From Bacterioplanoides sp965200585 (GTDB taxonomy: Bacteria; Pseudomonadota; Gammaproteobacteria; Pseudomonadales; Oceanobacteraceae), in assembly GCF_965200585.1 (NCBI RefSeq), contig NZ_OZ241361.1: a stretch of 64,000 bases of DNA; one strand, 5' to 3'. The notes beneath the pieces were generated by a model. It was given only the letters and a program-made list of their open reading frames with translations. It made no database searches and was not told the origin of the DNA. Every line of letters begins with the position of its first letter. Within the stretch, counting starts at the first letter, position 1. Shown one piece after another: positions 28,125-36,700 of the stretch. The position numbers and the translations under genes were made by a program.

Positions 28125-28228
28125 ACAATTTATAGATAGATTGATGAGAGCCTTGGCTCCATGGATGGCGCGAACGAGCGTACAGGGATGTATTAACAGC
28201 GACTCTCAAAGATCTATCTGTAAATTGT
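28125..28228. repeat. MITE-like element with 26-bp terminal inverted repeats, between uraD and uraH
   Basis: The left arm at 28125-28150 and right arm at 28203-28228 are imperfect inverted repeats of 26 bp (about 5 mismatches), enclosing a 52-bp core. The core has ATGGATG at 28161-28167 and CGAGCGTACAGGGA at 28175-28188, matching the inverted core of the element at 25371-25441. No coding capacity. The transcript would fold into a long hairpin inside the operon. Confidence 0.75.
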
Positions 28229-28275
28229 TATAAATCTTAAGAATATTTTTTAGAATATGGGATGAGGAATAATCA

Positions 28276-28626
28276 ATGTCAGCACCATCTCCGATCACCA
28301 CACACGTGTTAGACACACATTTAGGCAAGCCGGCTGCCGGTATGGCGGTTGTACTGGAAAAACGCGATAGCGACGGTAACTGGGCTGAAATTGCCAGCGG
28401 CGAAACCAACAGCGATGGCCGTATTTTAGATTGGCTGGCAGGCCAGCAGCGTGAAGCCGGGGTTTATAAAATCTCGTTTGCCACCGACCCGTACTTCGAA
28501 AAACAAGGCTTAACCTGTTTTTACCCAAGCGTGTCGTTTGAATTCCGTATTGAAAACCCGGACGAGCATTATCATGTGCCGCTGCTGATTTCAGCGCATG
28601 GTATGTCGACTTATCGCGGTAGTTAA
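28276..28626 (+). CDS. uraH: 5-hydroxyisourate hydrolase (transthyretin-like)
   Basis: Hydrolyses 5-hydroxyisourate to OHCU. The 116-residue transthyretin-related protein has the N-terminal THVLDTHLGKPA motif near residue 8 and the C-terminal tetrapeptide YRGS that defines the enzyme (as opposed to the hormone carrier). Catalytic His and Arg positions are visible (TTHVLD, ENPDEHYHVPLL). No signal peptide. The allA start follows the stop by one base. Confidence 0.96.
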   Translation: MSAPSPITTHVLDTHLGKPAAGMAVVLEKRDSDGNWAEIASGETNSDGRILDWLAGQQREAGVYKISFATDPYFEKQGLTCFYPSVSFEFRIENPDEHYHVPLLISAHGMSTYRGS

Positions 28627-28627
28627 T

Positions 28628-29173
28628 ATGACTTTTATTTTAAAACCTCAGCCATTAACCGCCGAAGCATTCGCACCCTTCGGTGAAGTGGTCGAAGCCG
28701 GAACAAGCACACCCATCATGATCAATGACGGCAACACCGAGCGTTATGATTCTCTGGTGAAAGTGCAAACCGAACGCCCGGAAGACACTGCTGTCATTAA
28801 TATTTTCCGCGCTCAGCCACGTATGACCCAACCTTTGGAAAACCGCCCGGGTCAACGTGAAGGCGACAAGCGCAGTATGCGTATTGAAATGATGGAACGC
28901 CACCCGCGTGGCAGCCAATCATTTCATCCGCTGTCGGGCGAACCTTATCTGGTGCTGGTGGCGGATGCGGTAGAAGAATTAACACCTGAAAATTTACACC
29001 TGTTTCTGGCTCAGCCGAATCAGGGCATCAATTACCGCATGAATACCTGGCACCACCCGGTACTGGGGTTAAATAAAGTGTGCGATTTCCTGGTGGTTGA
29101 CCGTAAAGGCGAAGGTAATAACTGCGAAGAATTTTATTTTAATCAGGATGAGCTGATTGAAATTCAGCTATAA
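28628..29173 (+). CDS. allA: Ureidoglycolate lyase
   Basis: Cleaves ureidoglycolate to glyoxylate and urea, the last step of the pathway. ATG 28628 (MTFILKPQPL) is chosen over a longer frame that overlaps uraH. Family features are AFAPFGEVVEAG near residue 14, the MERHPRGSQSFHPL region near 85 and NTWHHPVLGL near 139, containing conserved His residues. The 181-residue length fits AllA. It lies 15 bp before guaD. Confidence 0.93.
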   Translation: MTFILKPQPLTAEAFAPFGEVVEAGTSTPIMINDGNTERYDSLVKVQTERPEDTAVINIFRAQPRMTQPLENRPGQREGDKRSMRIEMMERHPRGSQSFHPLSGEPYLVLVADAVEELTPENLHLFLAQPNQGINYRMNTWHHPVLGLNKVCDFLVVDRKGEGNNCEEFYFNQDELIEIQL

Positions 29174-29188
29174 CAAATAAGAGTGATT

Positions 29189-30505
29189 ATGAAGACAGAG
29201 AGCACGACTGTTTATCGAGCCAGCATCCTTCACTTTCTGGATGATCCGGATAAAGCGGGGGAGCAGGCCTATGAGTTTTTTGAAGATGGCGCACTGGTGG
29301 TCGAAAACGGCAAGGTAATTAAAACCGGGCCATTTACCGATATTCAAAAAGATCTGCCTGAGCACGTTGAGATGGTTGATTACAGCGGCCATTTAATTAT
29401 GCCGGGTATGATCGACACCCATATTCATTTCCCTCAGGTGGAAGTGATTGCCTCATACGGTGAGCAGCTACTCGACTGGTTAAATAATTACACCTTCCCG
29501 GCAGAGCGCCAGTTCGAAGATAAAGAATACGCCAGCAATATCGCTAACTTCTTCCTGGATGAATTGGTTAAATGTGGCACCACAACGGCGCTGGTATTTG
29601 GCACGGTTCACAAACAAAGTGTTGATGCCTTCTTCGAAGCATCTGAACAGCGCAATACCCGCATGATTTGCGGCAAAGTGATGATGAACCGTAACGCGCC
29701 GGAATTCCTGTGTGACGATGTGGAAAGCAGCTACAACGACAGTAAAGAGCTGATCGAACGCTGGCATGGTAATGGCCGCCAGCTGTATGCCGTAACGCCA
29801 CGCTTTGCCATTACCTCAACGCCGGAGCAACTGGAAAAAGCCGGACAGCTGTTAGAAGAGCACCCGGATGTGTATATGCAAACCCACATCTCGGAAAACA
29901 AAGACGAAGTGGCCTTTGTTCAGGAGCTGTTCCCGGAATCGAAAGATTATCTCGACGTTTACGATCAGTACAACCTGTTGGGTAAGCGCAGCGTATTCGC
30001 TCATGGTATTCACCTGACTCCACGCGAACACGAACGCTTCCGCGATACTGGCTCCAGTGTGTCTTTCTGCCCAACCTCCAATCTGTTTTTAGGTTCTGGC
30101 TTGCTGGATATTGCAGAGCTGGAAAAAGAGCAGGTTGCGTACAGTGTGGCAACTGATGTGGGCGGCGGCACCAGCTTCTCCATGCTGCAAACCCTGAACG
30201 AAGCCTATAAGGTTTGTCAGTTGCGCGGTAACAAGCTGTCGGCGTTAAAGAGCCTGTATCTGGCGACACTGGGCAACGCCCGTACTTTACAGCTGGACGA
30301 CAAAATTGGTTCTTTTAAATCTGGTAACGAAGCCGACTTTATTGTGATGGACTTTAACGCCACACCATTAATGGCGTTAAAACAAAGCAAATGCAAAACA
30401 CTGGCAGAAAAACTATTTGCCATGATTATTCTGGGTGATGACCGCACGGTGAAATCCACTTACGTAGCGGGCCAGAAATTACATAGCCGTGATGGGGACA
30501 AATAA
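29189..30505 (+). CDS. guaD: Guanine deaminase
   Basis: Zinc amidohydrolase converting guanine to xanthine and so feeding xanthine dehydrogenase. ATG 29189 is preferred to the GTG two codons upstream, with GAG spacing of about 7. Metal ligands are visible in DTHIHFPQ near residue 75, QTHISENKDE near 233, a HGIHLT region near 271 and ATDVGGGTSFSM near 320. The 438 residues match bacterial GuaD. The stop overlaps the puuD start by one base. Confidence 0.95.
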   Translation: MKTESTTVYRASILHFLDDPDKAGEQAYEFFEDGALVVENGKVIKTGPFTDIQKDLPEHVEMVDYSGHLIMPGMIDTHIHFPQVEVIASYGEQLLDWLNNYTFPAERQFEDKEYASNIANFFLDELVKCGTTTALVFGTVHKQSVDAFFEASEQRNTRMICGKVMMNRNAPEFLCDDVESSYNDSKELIERWHGNGRQLYAVTPRFAITSTPEQLEKAGQLLEEHPDVYMQTHISENKDEVAFVQELFPESKDYLDVYDQYNLLGKRSVFAHGIHLTPREHERFRDTGSSVSFCPTSNLFLGSGLLDIAELEKEQVAYSVATDVGGGTSFSMLQTLNEAYKVCQLRGNKLSALKSLYLATLGNARTLQLDDKIGSFKSGNEADFIVMDFNATPLMALKQSKCKTLAEKLFAMIILGDDRTVKSTYVAGQKLHSRDGDK

Positions 30506-31680
30506 TGGAAGCGTATTTTTACGAGTGGTTAAACCTGTTCTTCCGCTGGTTTCACGTGATTGCCGGTGTCGCCTGGATTGGTGCATCGTTTTATTTTGTC
30601 TGGCTGGATAACAGCTTGGAAGAACCACCGCAGTGGAAAAAAGACAAAGGCATTGGTGGTGATTTATGGGCCATTCACGGTGGTGGGTTTTATGAAGTTG
30701 CCAAATACAAATTAGGGCCAGAGGCCATGCCTGCCAACCTGCACTGGTTCAAATGGGAAGCCTACACCACCTGGCTGACCGGTATGGTGATGTTATGGGT
30801 GGTTTATTATGTCGGCGCTGAAAGCTTTTTAATTGATAGTAGCCGCATGGACTTTACTCAGGGCGAAGCCATTGCCGCAGGCCTTGGCTTTATTGCCGGG
30901 GGTGTCGGTATTTATGAACTCATGGTGCGCTCGCCACTGCGTCATAACGGCAAAATGTTTGGCCTGATTTTATTCGCCATTTTAGTGTTTGCTTCCTGGG
31001 CAGCGAATCAGATTTTTTCGGCGCGTGGTGCCTATATTCACGTAGGTGCAATTATCGGTACCATTATGGCGGGCAACGTATTCTTCGGCATTATGCCGTC
31101 GCAGCGTGCTCTGGTAGAGGCGGTACAGCGTGGTGAAGCTCCTGATCCTAAATACGGTGCGTTTGCCAAACTGCGCTCTACTCACAACAACTACTTCACC
31201 CTGCCACTGATCTTTATCATGATCAGTAACCACTACCCAATGACCTACAGCCATGAATACGGTTGGCTGGTATTAGCGGCGATTGGTTTTATCAGCGCTT
31301 TTGCGCGTCACTTCTTCAACCTGCGCCACCGTGGTGAAGTGAAGCCCATGATTCTGGTAGCCGCAGCGGTTATGCTGGCGGCACTGGCGGCGGTGATGGC
31401 TCCGGCCAAGATTGAAGCCAAAGCAGGCGAAGCGGTGCTGAGCGACGCACAAGCCATGACCATTGTTGAACAACGCTGCACGGCTTGCCATGCGCAACAA
31501 CCAACCAATCCGGGCTTTGCCTCCGCACCGGCGGGAATTGTGCTGGAAAGTGCCGAGCAGGTTTTGGCGGTAAAAGATAAAACCATTCCAGCGCTGCAAA
31601 CCGGCTATATGCCACTAGGCAACCTGACGGGTATGACTGATAACGAGCGTCAGGCGCTGTTGGTGTGGTTGGCTAAGTAA
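30505..31680 (+). CDS. puuD: PuuD, membrane urate hydroxylase with cytochrome c domain
   Basis: Cofactor-light urate oxidase of the membrane, giving 5-hydroxyisourate; electrons would pass through a fused cytochrome c. It has multiple hydrophobic helices over residues 1-305, including the N-terminal FFRWFHVIAGVAWIGASFYF. A C-terminal heme-binding CTACH motif near residue 327 and a Met axial-ligand candidate in TGYMPLGNLTGM follow. The 391 residues are near the norm. It replaces the soluble UricaseI/HpxO types, none of which is seen. It ends the operon at a strong terminator. Confidence 0.92.
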   Translation: MEAYFYEWLNLFFRWFHVIAGVAWIGASFYFVWLDNSLEEPPQWKKDKGIGGDLWAIHGGGFYEVAKYKLGPEAMPANLHWFKWEAYTTWLTGMVMLWVVYYVGAESFLIDSSRMDFTQGEAIAAGLGFIAGGVGIYELMVRSPLRHNGKMFGLILFAILVFASWAANQIFSARGAYIHVGAIIGTIMAGNVFFGIMPSQRALVEAVQRGEAPDPKYGAFAKLRSTHNNYFTLPLIFIMISNHYPMTYSHEYGWLVLAAIGFISAFARHFFNLRHRGEVKPMILVAAAVMLAALAAVMAPAKIEAKAGEAVLSDAQAMTIVEQRCTACHAQQPTNPGFASAPAGIVLESAEQVLAVKDKTIPALQTGYMPLGNLTGMTDNERQALLVWLAK

Positions 31681-31710
31681 ATAGCTCAGCGCTGTTTTAG
31701 TTATTGATGA

Positions 31711-31746
31711 AAGCCGCCGAATCAAACGATTCGGCGGCTTTTTTTA
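31711..31746. terminator. Strong terminator after puuD
   Basis: A 13-bp GC-rich stem (AAGCCGCCGAATC / GATTCGGCGGCTT) with a 4-nt loop is followed by seven Ts on the plus strand. It lies between convergent puuD and adhP and its A-rich left side may also help stop adhP transcription. Confidence 0.9.
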
Positions 31747-31762
31747 GATGGCGATAAAAGTG

Positions 31763-32791
31763 TTAGCTACCAATCTCCATCACAATTCGTCCATCAATCT
31801 TACCAGCGCGCATACGATCGAAAATATCATTGATATTGTCCATCGGCTCAGTGCTGTATTCCACTTTGATTTTGCCGTCGCCAGCAATCTTTAAACACTC
31901 AGCCAGATCCATACGAGTACCAACAATCGAACCGCGAATGGTTTTGCGGGATAACACAGTGTCAAAAATATTAAGATCAAAATTACCGGGAGGTAAGCCG
32001 ACCAGCGACATGGCTCCGCGTGGTGATAACATGCCGGTGCCTTGCTGGAACGCAGTTGGGGATACAGCAGTTACCAGTACACCCTCGGCACCGCCGCAAA
32101 GTTTATCCACCTCTGCAACCGGATCGGTTTTTGTGGCATTAATCACCGCATCGGCCCCCATTTTTTGAGCCAGCGCTAATTTGTCGTCAGCAATATCAAC
32201 GGCAATCACATTCAGACCCATTGTCTTGGCATATTGCACGGCCAGATGCCCTAAGCCACCAATACCAGAGATCACCACGGTATCACCCGGTTTGGTATCG
32301 GTTTCTTTCAGACCTTTATAGACAGTCACACCGGCACATAAAATCGGAGCCGCCGTATTAAAATCGAGCGAGTCGGGTAAATGACCGACATAATCCGGAT
32401 CTGCAAGTACATATTCGGCATAGCTGCCGTTCACCGAGTAGCCCGTGTTTTGCTGCTCAGCGCAGACTGTTTCCCAGCTGGATAAGCAATGTTTGCAGTG
32501 GCCGCAGGCGGTGTGTAACCAAGGTACGCCAACCCGATCACCTTCTTTCACATGAGTCACCCCTTCGCCCACGGCCACAACATGGCCCACACCTTCATGG
32601 CCGGGTATAAAGGGCAGCTGGGGCTTAACCGGCCAATCGCCTTCGGCGGCATGTAAATCCGTGTGGCACACACCAGAAGAGTGAACTTTAACCAGAATCT
32701 TTCCCGGGGTGATTTTCGGTACTGGCATTTCATCAATAACCAGGGGTTTGCCAAATTCAGTAACAACGGCGGCTTTCATCATTTTTTGCAT
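31763..32791 (-). CDS. adhP: Zinc-dependent alcohol dehydrogenase, AdhP-like
   Basis: NAD-dependent medium-chain alcohol dehydrogenase, 342 residues. Catalytic zinc ligands are in GVCHTDLHA near residue 41 and GHEGVGHV near 65. The structural zinc uses the four Cys of CGHCKHCLSSWETVC near 96-110. The nucleotide site is SGIGGLGHLAVQYAK near 175. ATG 32791 has AAGGAA eight bases upstream; internal ATGs at 32782/32779 are alternatives. It is single and convergent to puuD. An operator-like dyad lies about 115 bp upstream. Confidence 0.93.
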   Translation of the reverse strand: MQKMMKAAVVTEFGKPLVIDEMPVPKITPGKILVKVHSSGVCHTDLHAAEGDWPVKPQLPFIPGHEGVGHVVAVGEGVTHVKEGDRVGVPWLHTACGHCKHCLSSWETVCAEQQNTGYSVNGSYAEYVLADPDYVGHLPDSLDFNTAAPILCAGVTVYKGLKETDTKPGDTVVISGIGGLGHLAVQYAKTMGLNVIAVDIADDKLALAQKMGADAVINATKTDPVAEVDKLCGGAEGVLVTAVSPTAFQQGTGMLSPRGAMSLVGLPPGNFDLNIFDTVLSRKTIRGSIVGTRMDLAECLKIAGDGKIKVEYSTEPMDNINDIFDRMRAGKIDGRIVMEIGS

Positions 32792-32905
32792 GACTGATTC
32801 CTTTGAGCAGGTGCGGAGCGAATGATAGAAAGGCCTGAACCCAATTCACCACCGCGAGCTTGAGTGACTTCTTGAAAATAATGTAGCAATACATCTGTAA
32901 GGGTT

Positions 32906-32925
32906 GTATTGATACTGATCAATAC
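32906..32925. promoter_or_regulatory. Perfect dyad GTATTGAT-N4-ATCAATAC upstream of adhP and the SIMPL gene
   Basis: A perfect 8-bp inverted repeat with a 4-bp centre in the 228-bp divergent intergenic region (115 bp from adhP, 95 bp from the SIMPL gene). It resembles a transcription-factor operator. I cannot assign the regulator. Confidence 0.5.
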
Positions 32926-33019
32926 CCTCCGCTGAGAGCCAGGTAATGGCGCAATCTGACAAAAGTGTTAAGGTGACTGTCCACCTGGTTTGGCCACCTA
33001 GTTTTTATGGAGAATATTT

Positions 33020-33739
33020 ATGACTACAAGTAGCACCAGAAGCTCGACAGTAATCGGTATTTGTTTAATCGTCGGGCTGTCATCATTAGGCTATATCCTC
33101 GGTGATTCTGCCATTCGGTTTAAGGAATACGAAAGGACGGTGACGGTAAAAGGGCTGTCTGAAAGGGAGTACAACGCCGATATCGTTATCTGGCCAATTC
33201 AGTTCAGCGTTGCCAGTAATAACCTGGAAGAAATCTACCAACGGATTGATCGCAATAGCAAAAGAATCCGATCCTTTCTTGAGGAAGCGGGAATCGCAGC
33301 GGAAGAGATATCTTATTCTGCGCCAGCCATAACCGATAAAGCGGCACAACAGTATGGTGATCACTCTGCGTCTGAGTTCAGATATACGGCGACTCAAACG
33401 GTCACGGTTTATTCTGAAAACATTAAATCCGTTCAGCAAGTAATGGGGCAGATGTCTGATTTAGGGAGGCAAGGTATCGTTTTTACCGGCAGTGATTATG
33501 ATACGAAAACAGAGTATATCTTCACCCGATTGAATGAAGTGAAACCTGAAATGATTGAAGAAGCTACTCAGAAAGCCCGGGAAGTTGCTGAGAAGTTTGC
33601 TTCGGATTCTAAGAGCCGCCTAGGAAAAATAAAAAATGCATCTCAAGGCCGGTTTAGTATCAACGACCGAGACAACAACAATCCGCATATTAAGAAAGTA
33701 CGTGTCGTTTCAACCGTGGCTTATTATCTTTCAGATTAA
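33020..33739 (+). CDS. SIMPL-domain (DUF541) envelope protein
   Basis: Protein of 239 residues with an N-terminal hydrophobic anchor (about residues 11-30) and a SIMPL/DUF541 domain. The domain is recognisable from RTVTVKGLSEREYNADIVIWPI near residue 39, the repeated VTVYSENI segment and the C-terminal KVRVVSTVAYYL. Such proteins are periplasmic or membrane-anchored oligomers of poorly known role. No operon partner is certain; a lipoprotein gene follows 51 bp later on the same strand. Confidence 0.82.
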   Translation: MTTSSTRSSTVIGICLIVGLSSLGYILGDSAIRFKEYERTVTVKGLSEREYNADIVIWPIQFSVASNNLEEIYQRIDRNSKRIRSFLEEAGIAAEEISYSAPAITDKAAQQYGDHSASEFRYTATQTVTVYSENIKSVQQVMGQMSDLGRQGIVFTGSDYDTKTEYIFTRLNEVKPEMIEEATQKAREVAEKFASDSKSRLGKIKNASQGRFSINDRDNNNPHIKKVRVVSTVAYYLSD

Positions 33740-33790
33740 TGCCTCTGATAAAAACCTCAGGATGCTTTGTATTAAATCAAGGATTAGATT

Positions 33791-34402
33791 ATGAATTTTA
33801 TGTTGTTATATCTTCTGGTGTTGATCACGTTTTTGGTCGGCTGTGGCTCAGGCTCTAGCTCTTCCGGATCCGATCGGTCGGCTCAAGTGGAGGATACCCA
33901 GACACTCTTTGTTGATCACCATAAGAGTGAATGCACTGGTGTTGCTACCTATCTCTGTTTGAGAGTACGCAATAGTCCTGATGATGAATGGCGTTATTTT
34001 TATAGCTCCATCCAGGGGTTTGAATATCAACCCGGATATAACTATCAACTGAAAGTGGCTGTTGAGGCGGTCGAAACCCCGCCAGCGGATAGCTCTGGTC
34101 GTGCGTACTCTTTGGTTGAAGTGCTTAGCAAAACTAAGGAACCTGCAGAAACAGTTTTTGATATTTCGGTATCAGAATCTGAACGCTTTGTGAAGTTATC
34201 GGAGAATATTTATCAGCTATATAACGATCAGACTGTTCAGTGTGATGCAGCGCTTTGCTCGATATTAGATGATCTGCTTATTCAGAAAATGGCAATGCTG
34301 ATTGAGTTGAAACATGCAGAGCAAGCAGATCAACCAATGATGCTCAGCCAGATTAAGTGCAGTGCGGCTGAGTTGGCATTTGCTGAGGCTTGTTTGTTGT
34401 AG
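33791..34402 (+). CDS. Predicted lipoprotein, function unknown
   Basis: 203-residue protein with a lipoprotein signal: hydrophobic N-terminus then FLVGC, with Cys near residue 18, followed by a Ser/Gly-rich linker. The mature part contains about six cysteines, including CTGVATYLCLR and CDAALCS, so disulfides are likely. I do not recognise the family. It is found between the SIMPL gene and an AraC regulator and may be co-transcribed with the former. Confidence 0.7.
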   Translation: MNFMLLYLLVLITFLVGCGSGSSSSGSDRSAQVEDTQTLFVDHHKSECTGVATYLCLRVRNSPDDEWRYFYSSIQGFEYQPGYNYQLKVAVEAVETPPADSSGRAYSLVEVLSKTKEPAETVFDISVSESERFVKLSENIYQLYNDQTVQCDAALCSILDDLLIQKMAMLIELKHAEQADQPMMLSQIKCSAAELAFAEACLL

Positions 34403-34509
34403 ATTCCGAATTCTCTGGAATAGAACTAAGTATTTTTAAAGATCGTTGTCTTTAGATGTCAAAGCTATCGGGGTAAGTACCCCATTACAGATAAGAACAT
34501 GGAATTGTT

Positions 34510-35526
34510 ATGAGCCTTCCCGTTTCTCATTTAGTCACAAGTCTCTATGAACCAGATATTCAATACGAAGTTTGGAAAGAGAGCTTATCCCCGCTCTTTT
34601 TAGCAGAGCAGCCTGAAATAACTGATGGCTTCAGCGGTCGGGCGACACTATTTTTAGTTGATGATATCGTTTGTGCTAAAACGGAGTTTGATGCGCTGAA
34701 TTACCATTTGGATAGAAAATATATGGCTAAGTCTGAATCCAATTGTTTTCTGTTGCAGATGTATACCCGAGGAGGATATCGAGGGTTGGTGAATGGTGAA
34801 GTAACTCATGTATCACCTGGTTCCATTTCTTTTTTGGATATGCGCTATGAGCTGGTGACACAAACCGAGCCTTCTACAGTGCTGACATTTGTGGTTCCTT
34901 TGTGCTCGTTTCATGATACGAATCTGCCACTATCAGGCTCTGTTTTGTCGCCGACCGACCCAAGTGTCAGTCTTTTGGGGCAACAACTTTTACTTTTTTG
35001 GCAGAGTTTATCTTCACTAGAATCTGCCAGTGCCTACTTGATTATCAAAAACCTGCTTCGCAGCGCTTTGGAGTTATTTAATTTGCAGAAGCCGGATAAA
35101 AATTCTGAATTCAGGCAACTCCGAATCAATAATGTACTGTCATATATTGAGAATAATTTAGACAAGCCGGAAAACATTGAAGAATCCTTTATTTGCCAGC
35201 AGTTTGCTTGTTCAAGAGCAACCTTGTATCGATGGTTCTCAGTGTATGGTGGTTTAAAAAAGTACATCAAACAACGACGCTTACAGAAGATCTATAAGAT
35301 ATTACTCAGTAATGCGGATGTGGAGATTGGGCGCTTGGCATATCGCTTTGGCTTTAGATCGTTGCCTCATTTTTCTCGCTCATTTCGAGAACAGTTTGAT
35401 ATGCCGCCTTCTCGGGTGGTTGATGGAAGGGCGAAGTTTCATGTTTCTAATCATGCCAGTCGATTGAAAGGAAAGCCCCTTAAGGCACACTATCCGGAAT
35501 TTCGAGAGTGGTTGATGAACTTGTAA
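34510..35526 (+). CDS. AraC-family transcriptional regulator
   Basis: 338-residue regulator with an N-terminal cupin-like sensing part of the AraC-binding-like type (about 15-190) and a C-terminal double HTH (about 205-310). The first HTH includes CQQFACSRATLYRWFS; the second has IGRLAYRFGFRSLPHFSRSFREQF followed by the MPPSRV signature. The inducer is unknown. The gene lies just upstream of a secreted-protein gene on the same strand, which is a candidate target. Confidence 0.88.
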   Translation: MSLPVSHLVTSLYEPDIQYEVWKESLSPLFLAEQPEITDGFSGRATLFLVDDIVCAKTEFDALNYHLDRKYMAKSESNCFLLQMYTRGGYRGLVNGEVTHVSPGSISFLDMRYELVTQTEPSTVLTFVVPLCSFHDTNLPLSGSVLSPTDPSVSLLGQQLLLFWQSLSSLESASAYLIIKNLLRSALELFNLQKPDKNSEFRQLRINNVLSYIENNLDKPENIEESFICQQFACSRATLYRWFSVYGGLKKYIKQRRLQKIYKILLSNADVEIGRLAYRFGFRSLPHFSRSFREQFDMPPSRVVDGRAKFHVSNHASRLKGKPLKAHYPEFREWLMNL

Positions 35527-35657
35527 GTTTGTAATTCCGTAAGTAGGCCTTATTGAGACACAGAAGTAACAAACTTGAGACTATGGGGAAAGTCTCGGAT
35601 TAATTGGTTTCTAAACTCAGACGTGCACTTAAGCAATCTTCATTTTCAGGAGCACGT

Positions 35658-36434
35658 ATGAAGTCTAACTACTTATCTTCTCTCGCTTTATTGTCCTTGG
35701 TCAGCAGCCCTTTGGCTGTGGCGGTGGAAAGTGGTGAATTCTGTATTAAGAATGAATACCACAACCAGTATATTTCAGGCACGGAACCGCACCTGAAAGA
35801 TACCTGTGGTTTTACCGAAAAATGGCTCTTTACTGAGCAGCCTGCAACAGGTGGTTACTGTATTAAAAACCTTGCGACTGGGAAATATCTGAGTGATGCC
35901 TTTCCAGGGACTTATGATGCCTGCTCTGCTGGAGAGCTTTGGCAGCTGGAAGCACAGGTTGCACCGGCTGTTCAGGCTCAGGCACAAATCGATACTCAGG
36001 GACAAGCTGTGTTTGGTGTATCAGGTGTACAGACACTGAGCCTTGAAATGGAATTTAATGACAATCCTGTGGCTATCGAAATGCCTGTTAATGCAGCCAC
36101 ACCATCTTTCTCTGAAACGCTGTATGGCTATTCAGCCAGTAGTATTGAATCTTTATCGGTGAAATTTGGTAGCAAAACGTGGACGAAAAATGATATTTCG
36201 GATCGCATCCCTGCCGTGGGATATTCGGCAGCTATTTGGTTTAATGCTCCGATTGACAGCAATACGCCTATCACAAAAATGTGGCTTTATGTGACGGATA
36301 GTGAAGGAACCGCAGAATTAGGAGGGGGAGCGTGCTCTGCCAGTAGCTGTGATTTACTGGGGAGAGCAACTGTTGAACAGCAAGGTGCGGGCCCCGCTAT
36401 TCTAGAGGGCACATTGGTAATAAATACACCTTAA
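35658..36434 (+). CDS. Secreted protein with trefoil-like repeats, function unknown
   Basis: 258-residue exported protein. ATG 35658 is chosen because CAGGAG lies just upstream and a clear signal peptide follows (LALLSLVSSPLAVAVES). Two tandem units in residues 25-105 (GEFCIKNEYHNQYIS and GYCIKNLATGKYLSD, each ending in a W-L/Q-L element) resemble ricin-type or fascin-type beta-trefoil repeats, usually carbohydrate binding. The C-terminal half is Ser/Ala-rich with a CSASSCDLLG pair. I do not know the family. The coding region stops 7 bp before an IS remnant. Confidence 0.7.
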   Translation: MKSNYLSSLALLSLVSSPLAVAVESGEFCIKNEYHNQYISGTEPHLKDTCGFTEKWLFTEQPATGGYCIKNLATGKYLSDAFPGTYDACSAGELWQLEAQVAPAVQAQAQIDTQGQAVFGVSGVQTLSLEMEFNDNPVAIEMPVNAATPSFSETLYGYSASSIESLSVKFGSKTWTKNDISDRIPAVGYSAAIWFNAPIDSNTPITKMWLYVTDSEGTAELGGGACSASSCDLLGRATVEQQGAGPAILEGTLVINTP

Positions 36435-36440
36435 TTTAGA

Positions 36441-36512
36441 GTTATTGTACTTCGGCATTGGACACCTCAATCTTAATTAGACTTCGGTGTCCGTTTTATC
36501 GGGGAAAGATCA
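36441..36512 (-). mobile_element. Solo 72-bp end of the IS3-family element
   Basis: Matches the orfA-proximal end of the complete IS (39945-40016) over all 72 bases with about three differences, including the terminal TGATCTTTCCCC on the minus strand. The rest of the element is absent. It marks the outer edge of cassette array 1. Confidence 0.9.
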
Positions 36513-36620
36513 CTGCCCTAGCCTTGCAGTAATCATGAAATACATCGCTCGATCTACGTTATAACTATCGAACTCAATATAGTTTCCACTATGTGATGAC
36601 TTTATTTGCATCTATTTACC

Positions 36621-36700
36621 GCTTAACGCCGGCAGCAAAGGCTGCCGAAGGCAGTCCAGTGGAGCACAGCGGAACGATTTTGCCTGCCCTTGTTAAGCAT
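36621..36700 (-). other. attC site, cassette 7 of array 1 (outermost)
   Basis: Bounded by GCTTAACG and CTTGTTAAGC with internal complementary arms (GGCAGCAAAGGCTGCC region). It lies directly after the stop of the 36700-37080 gene and forms the last attC before the solo IS end. Confidence 0.8.
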
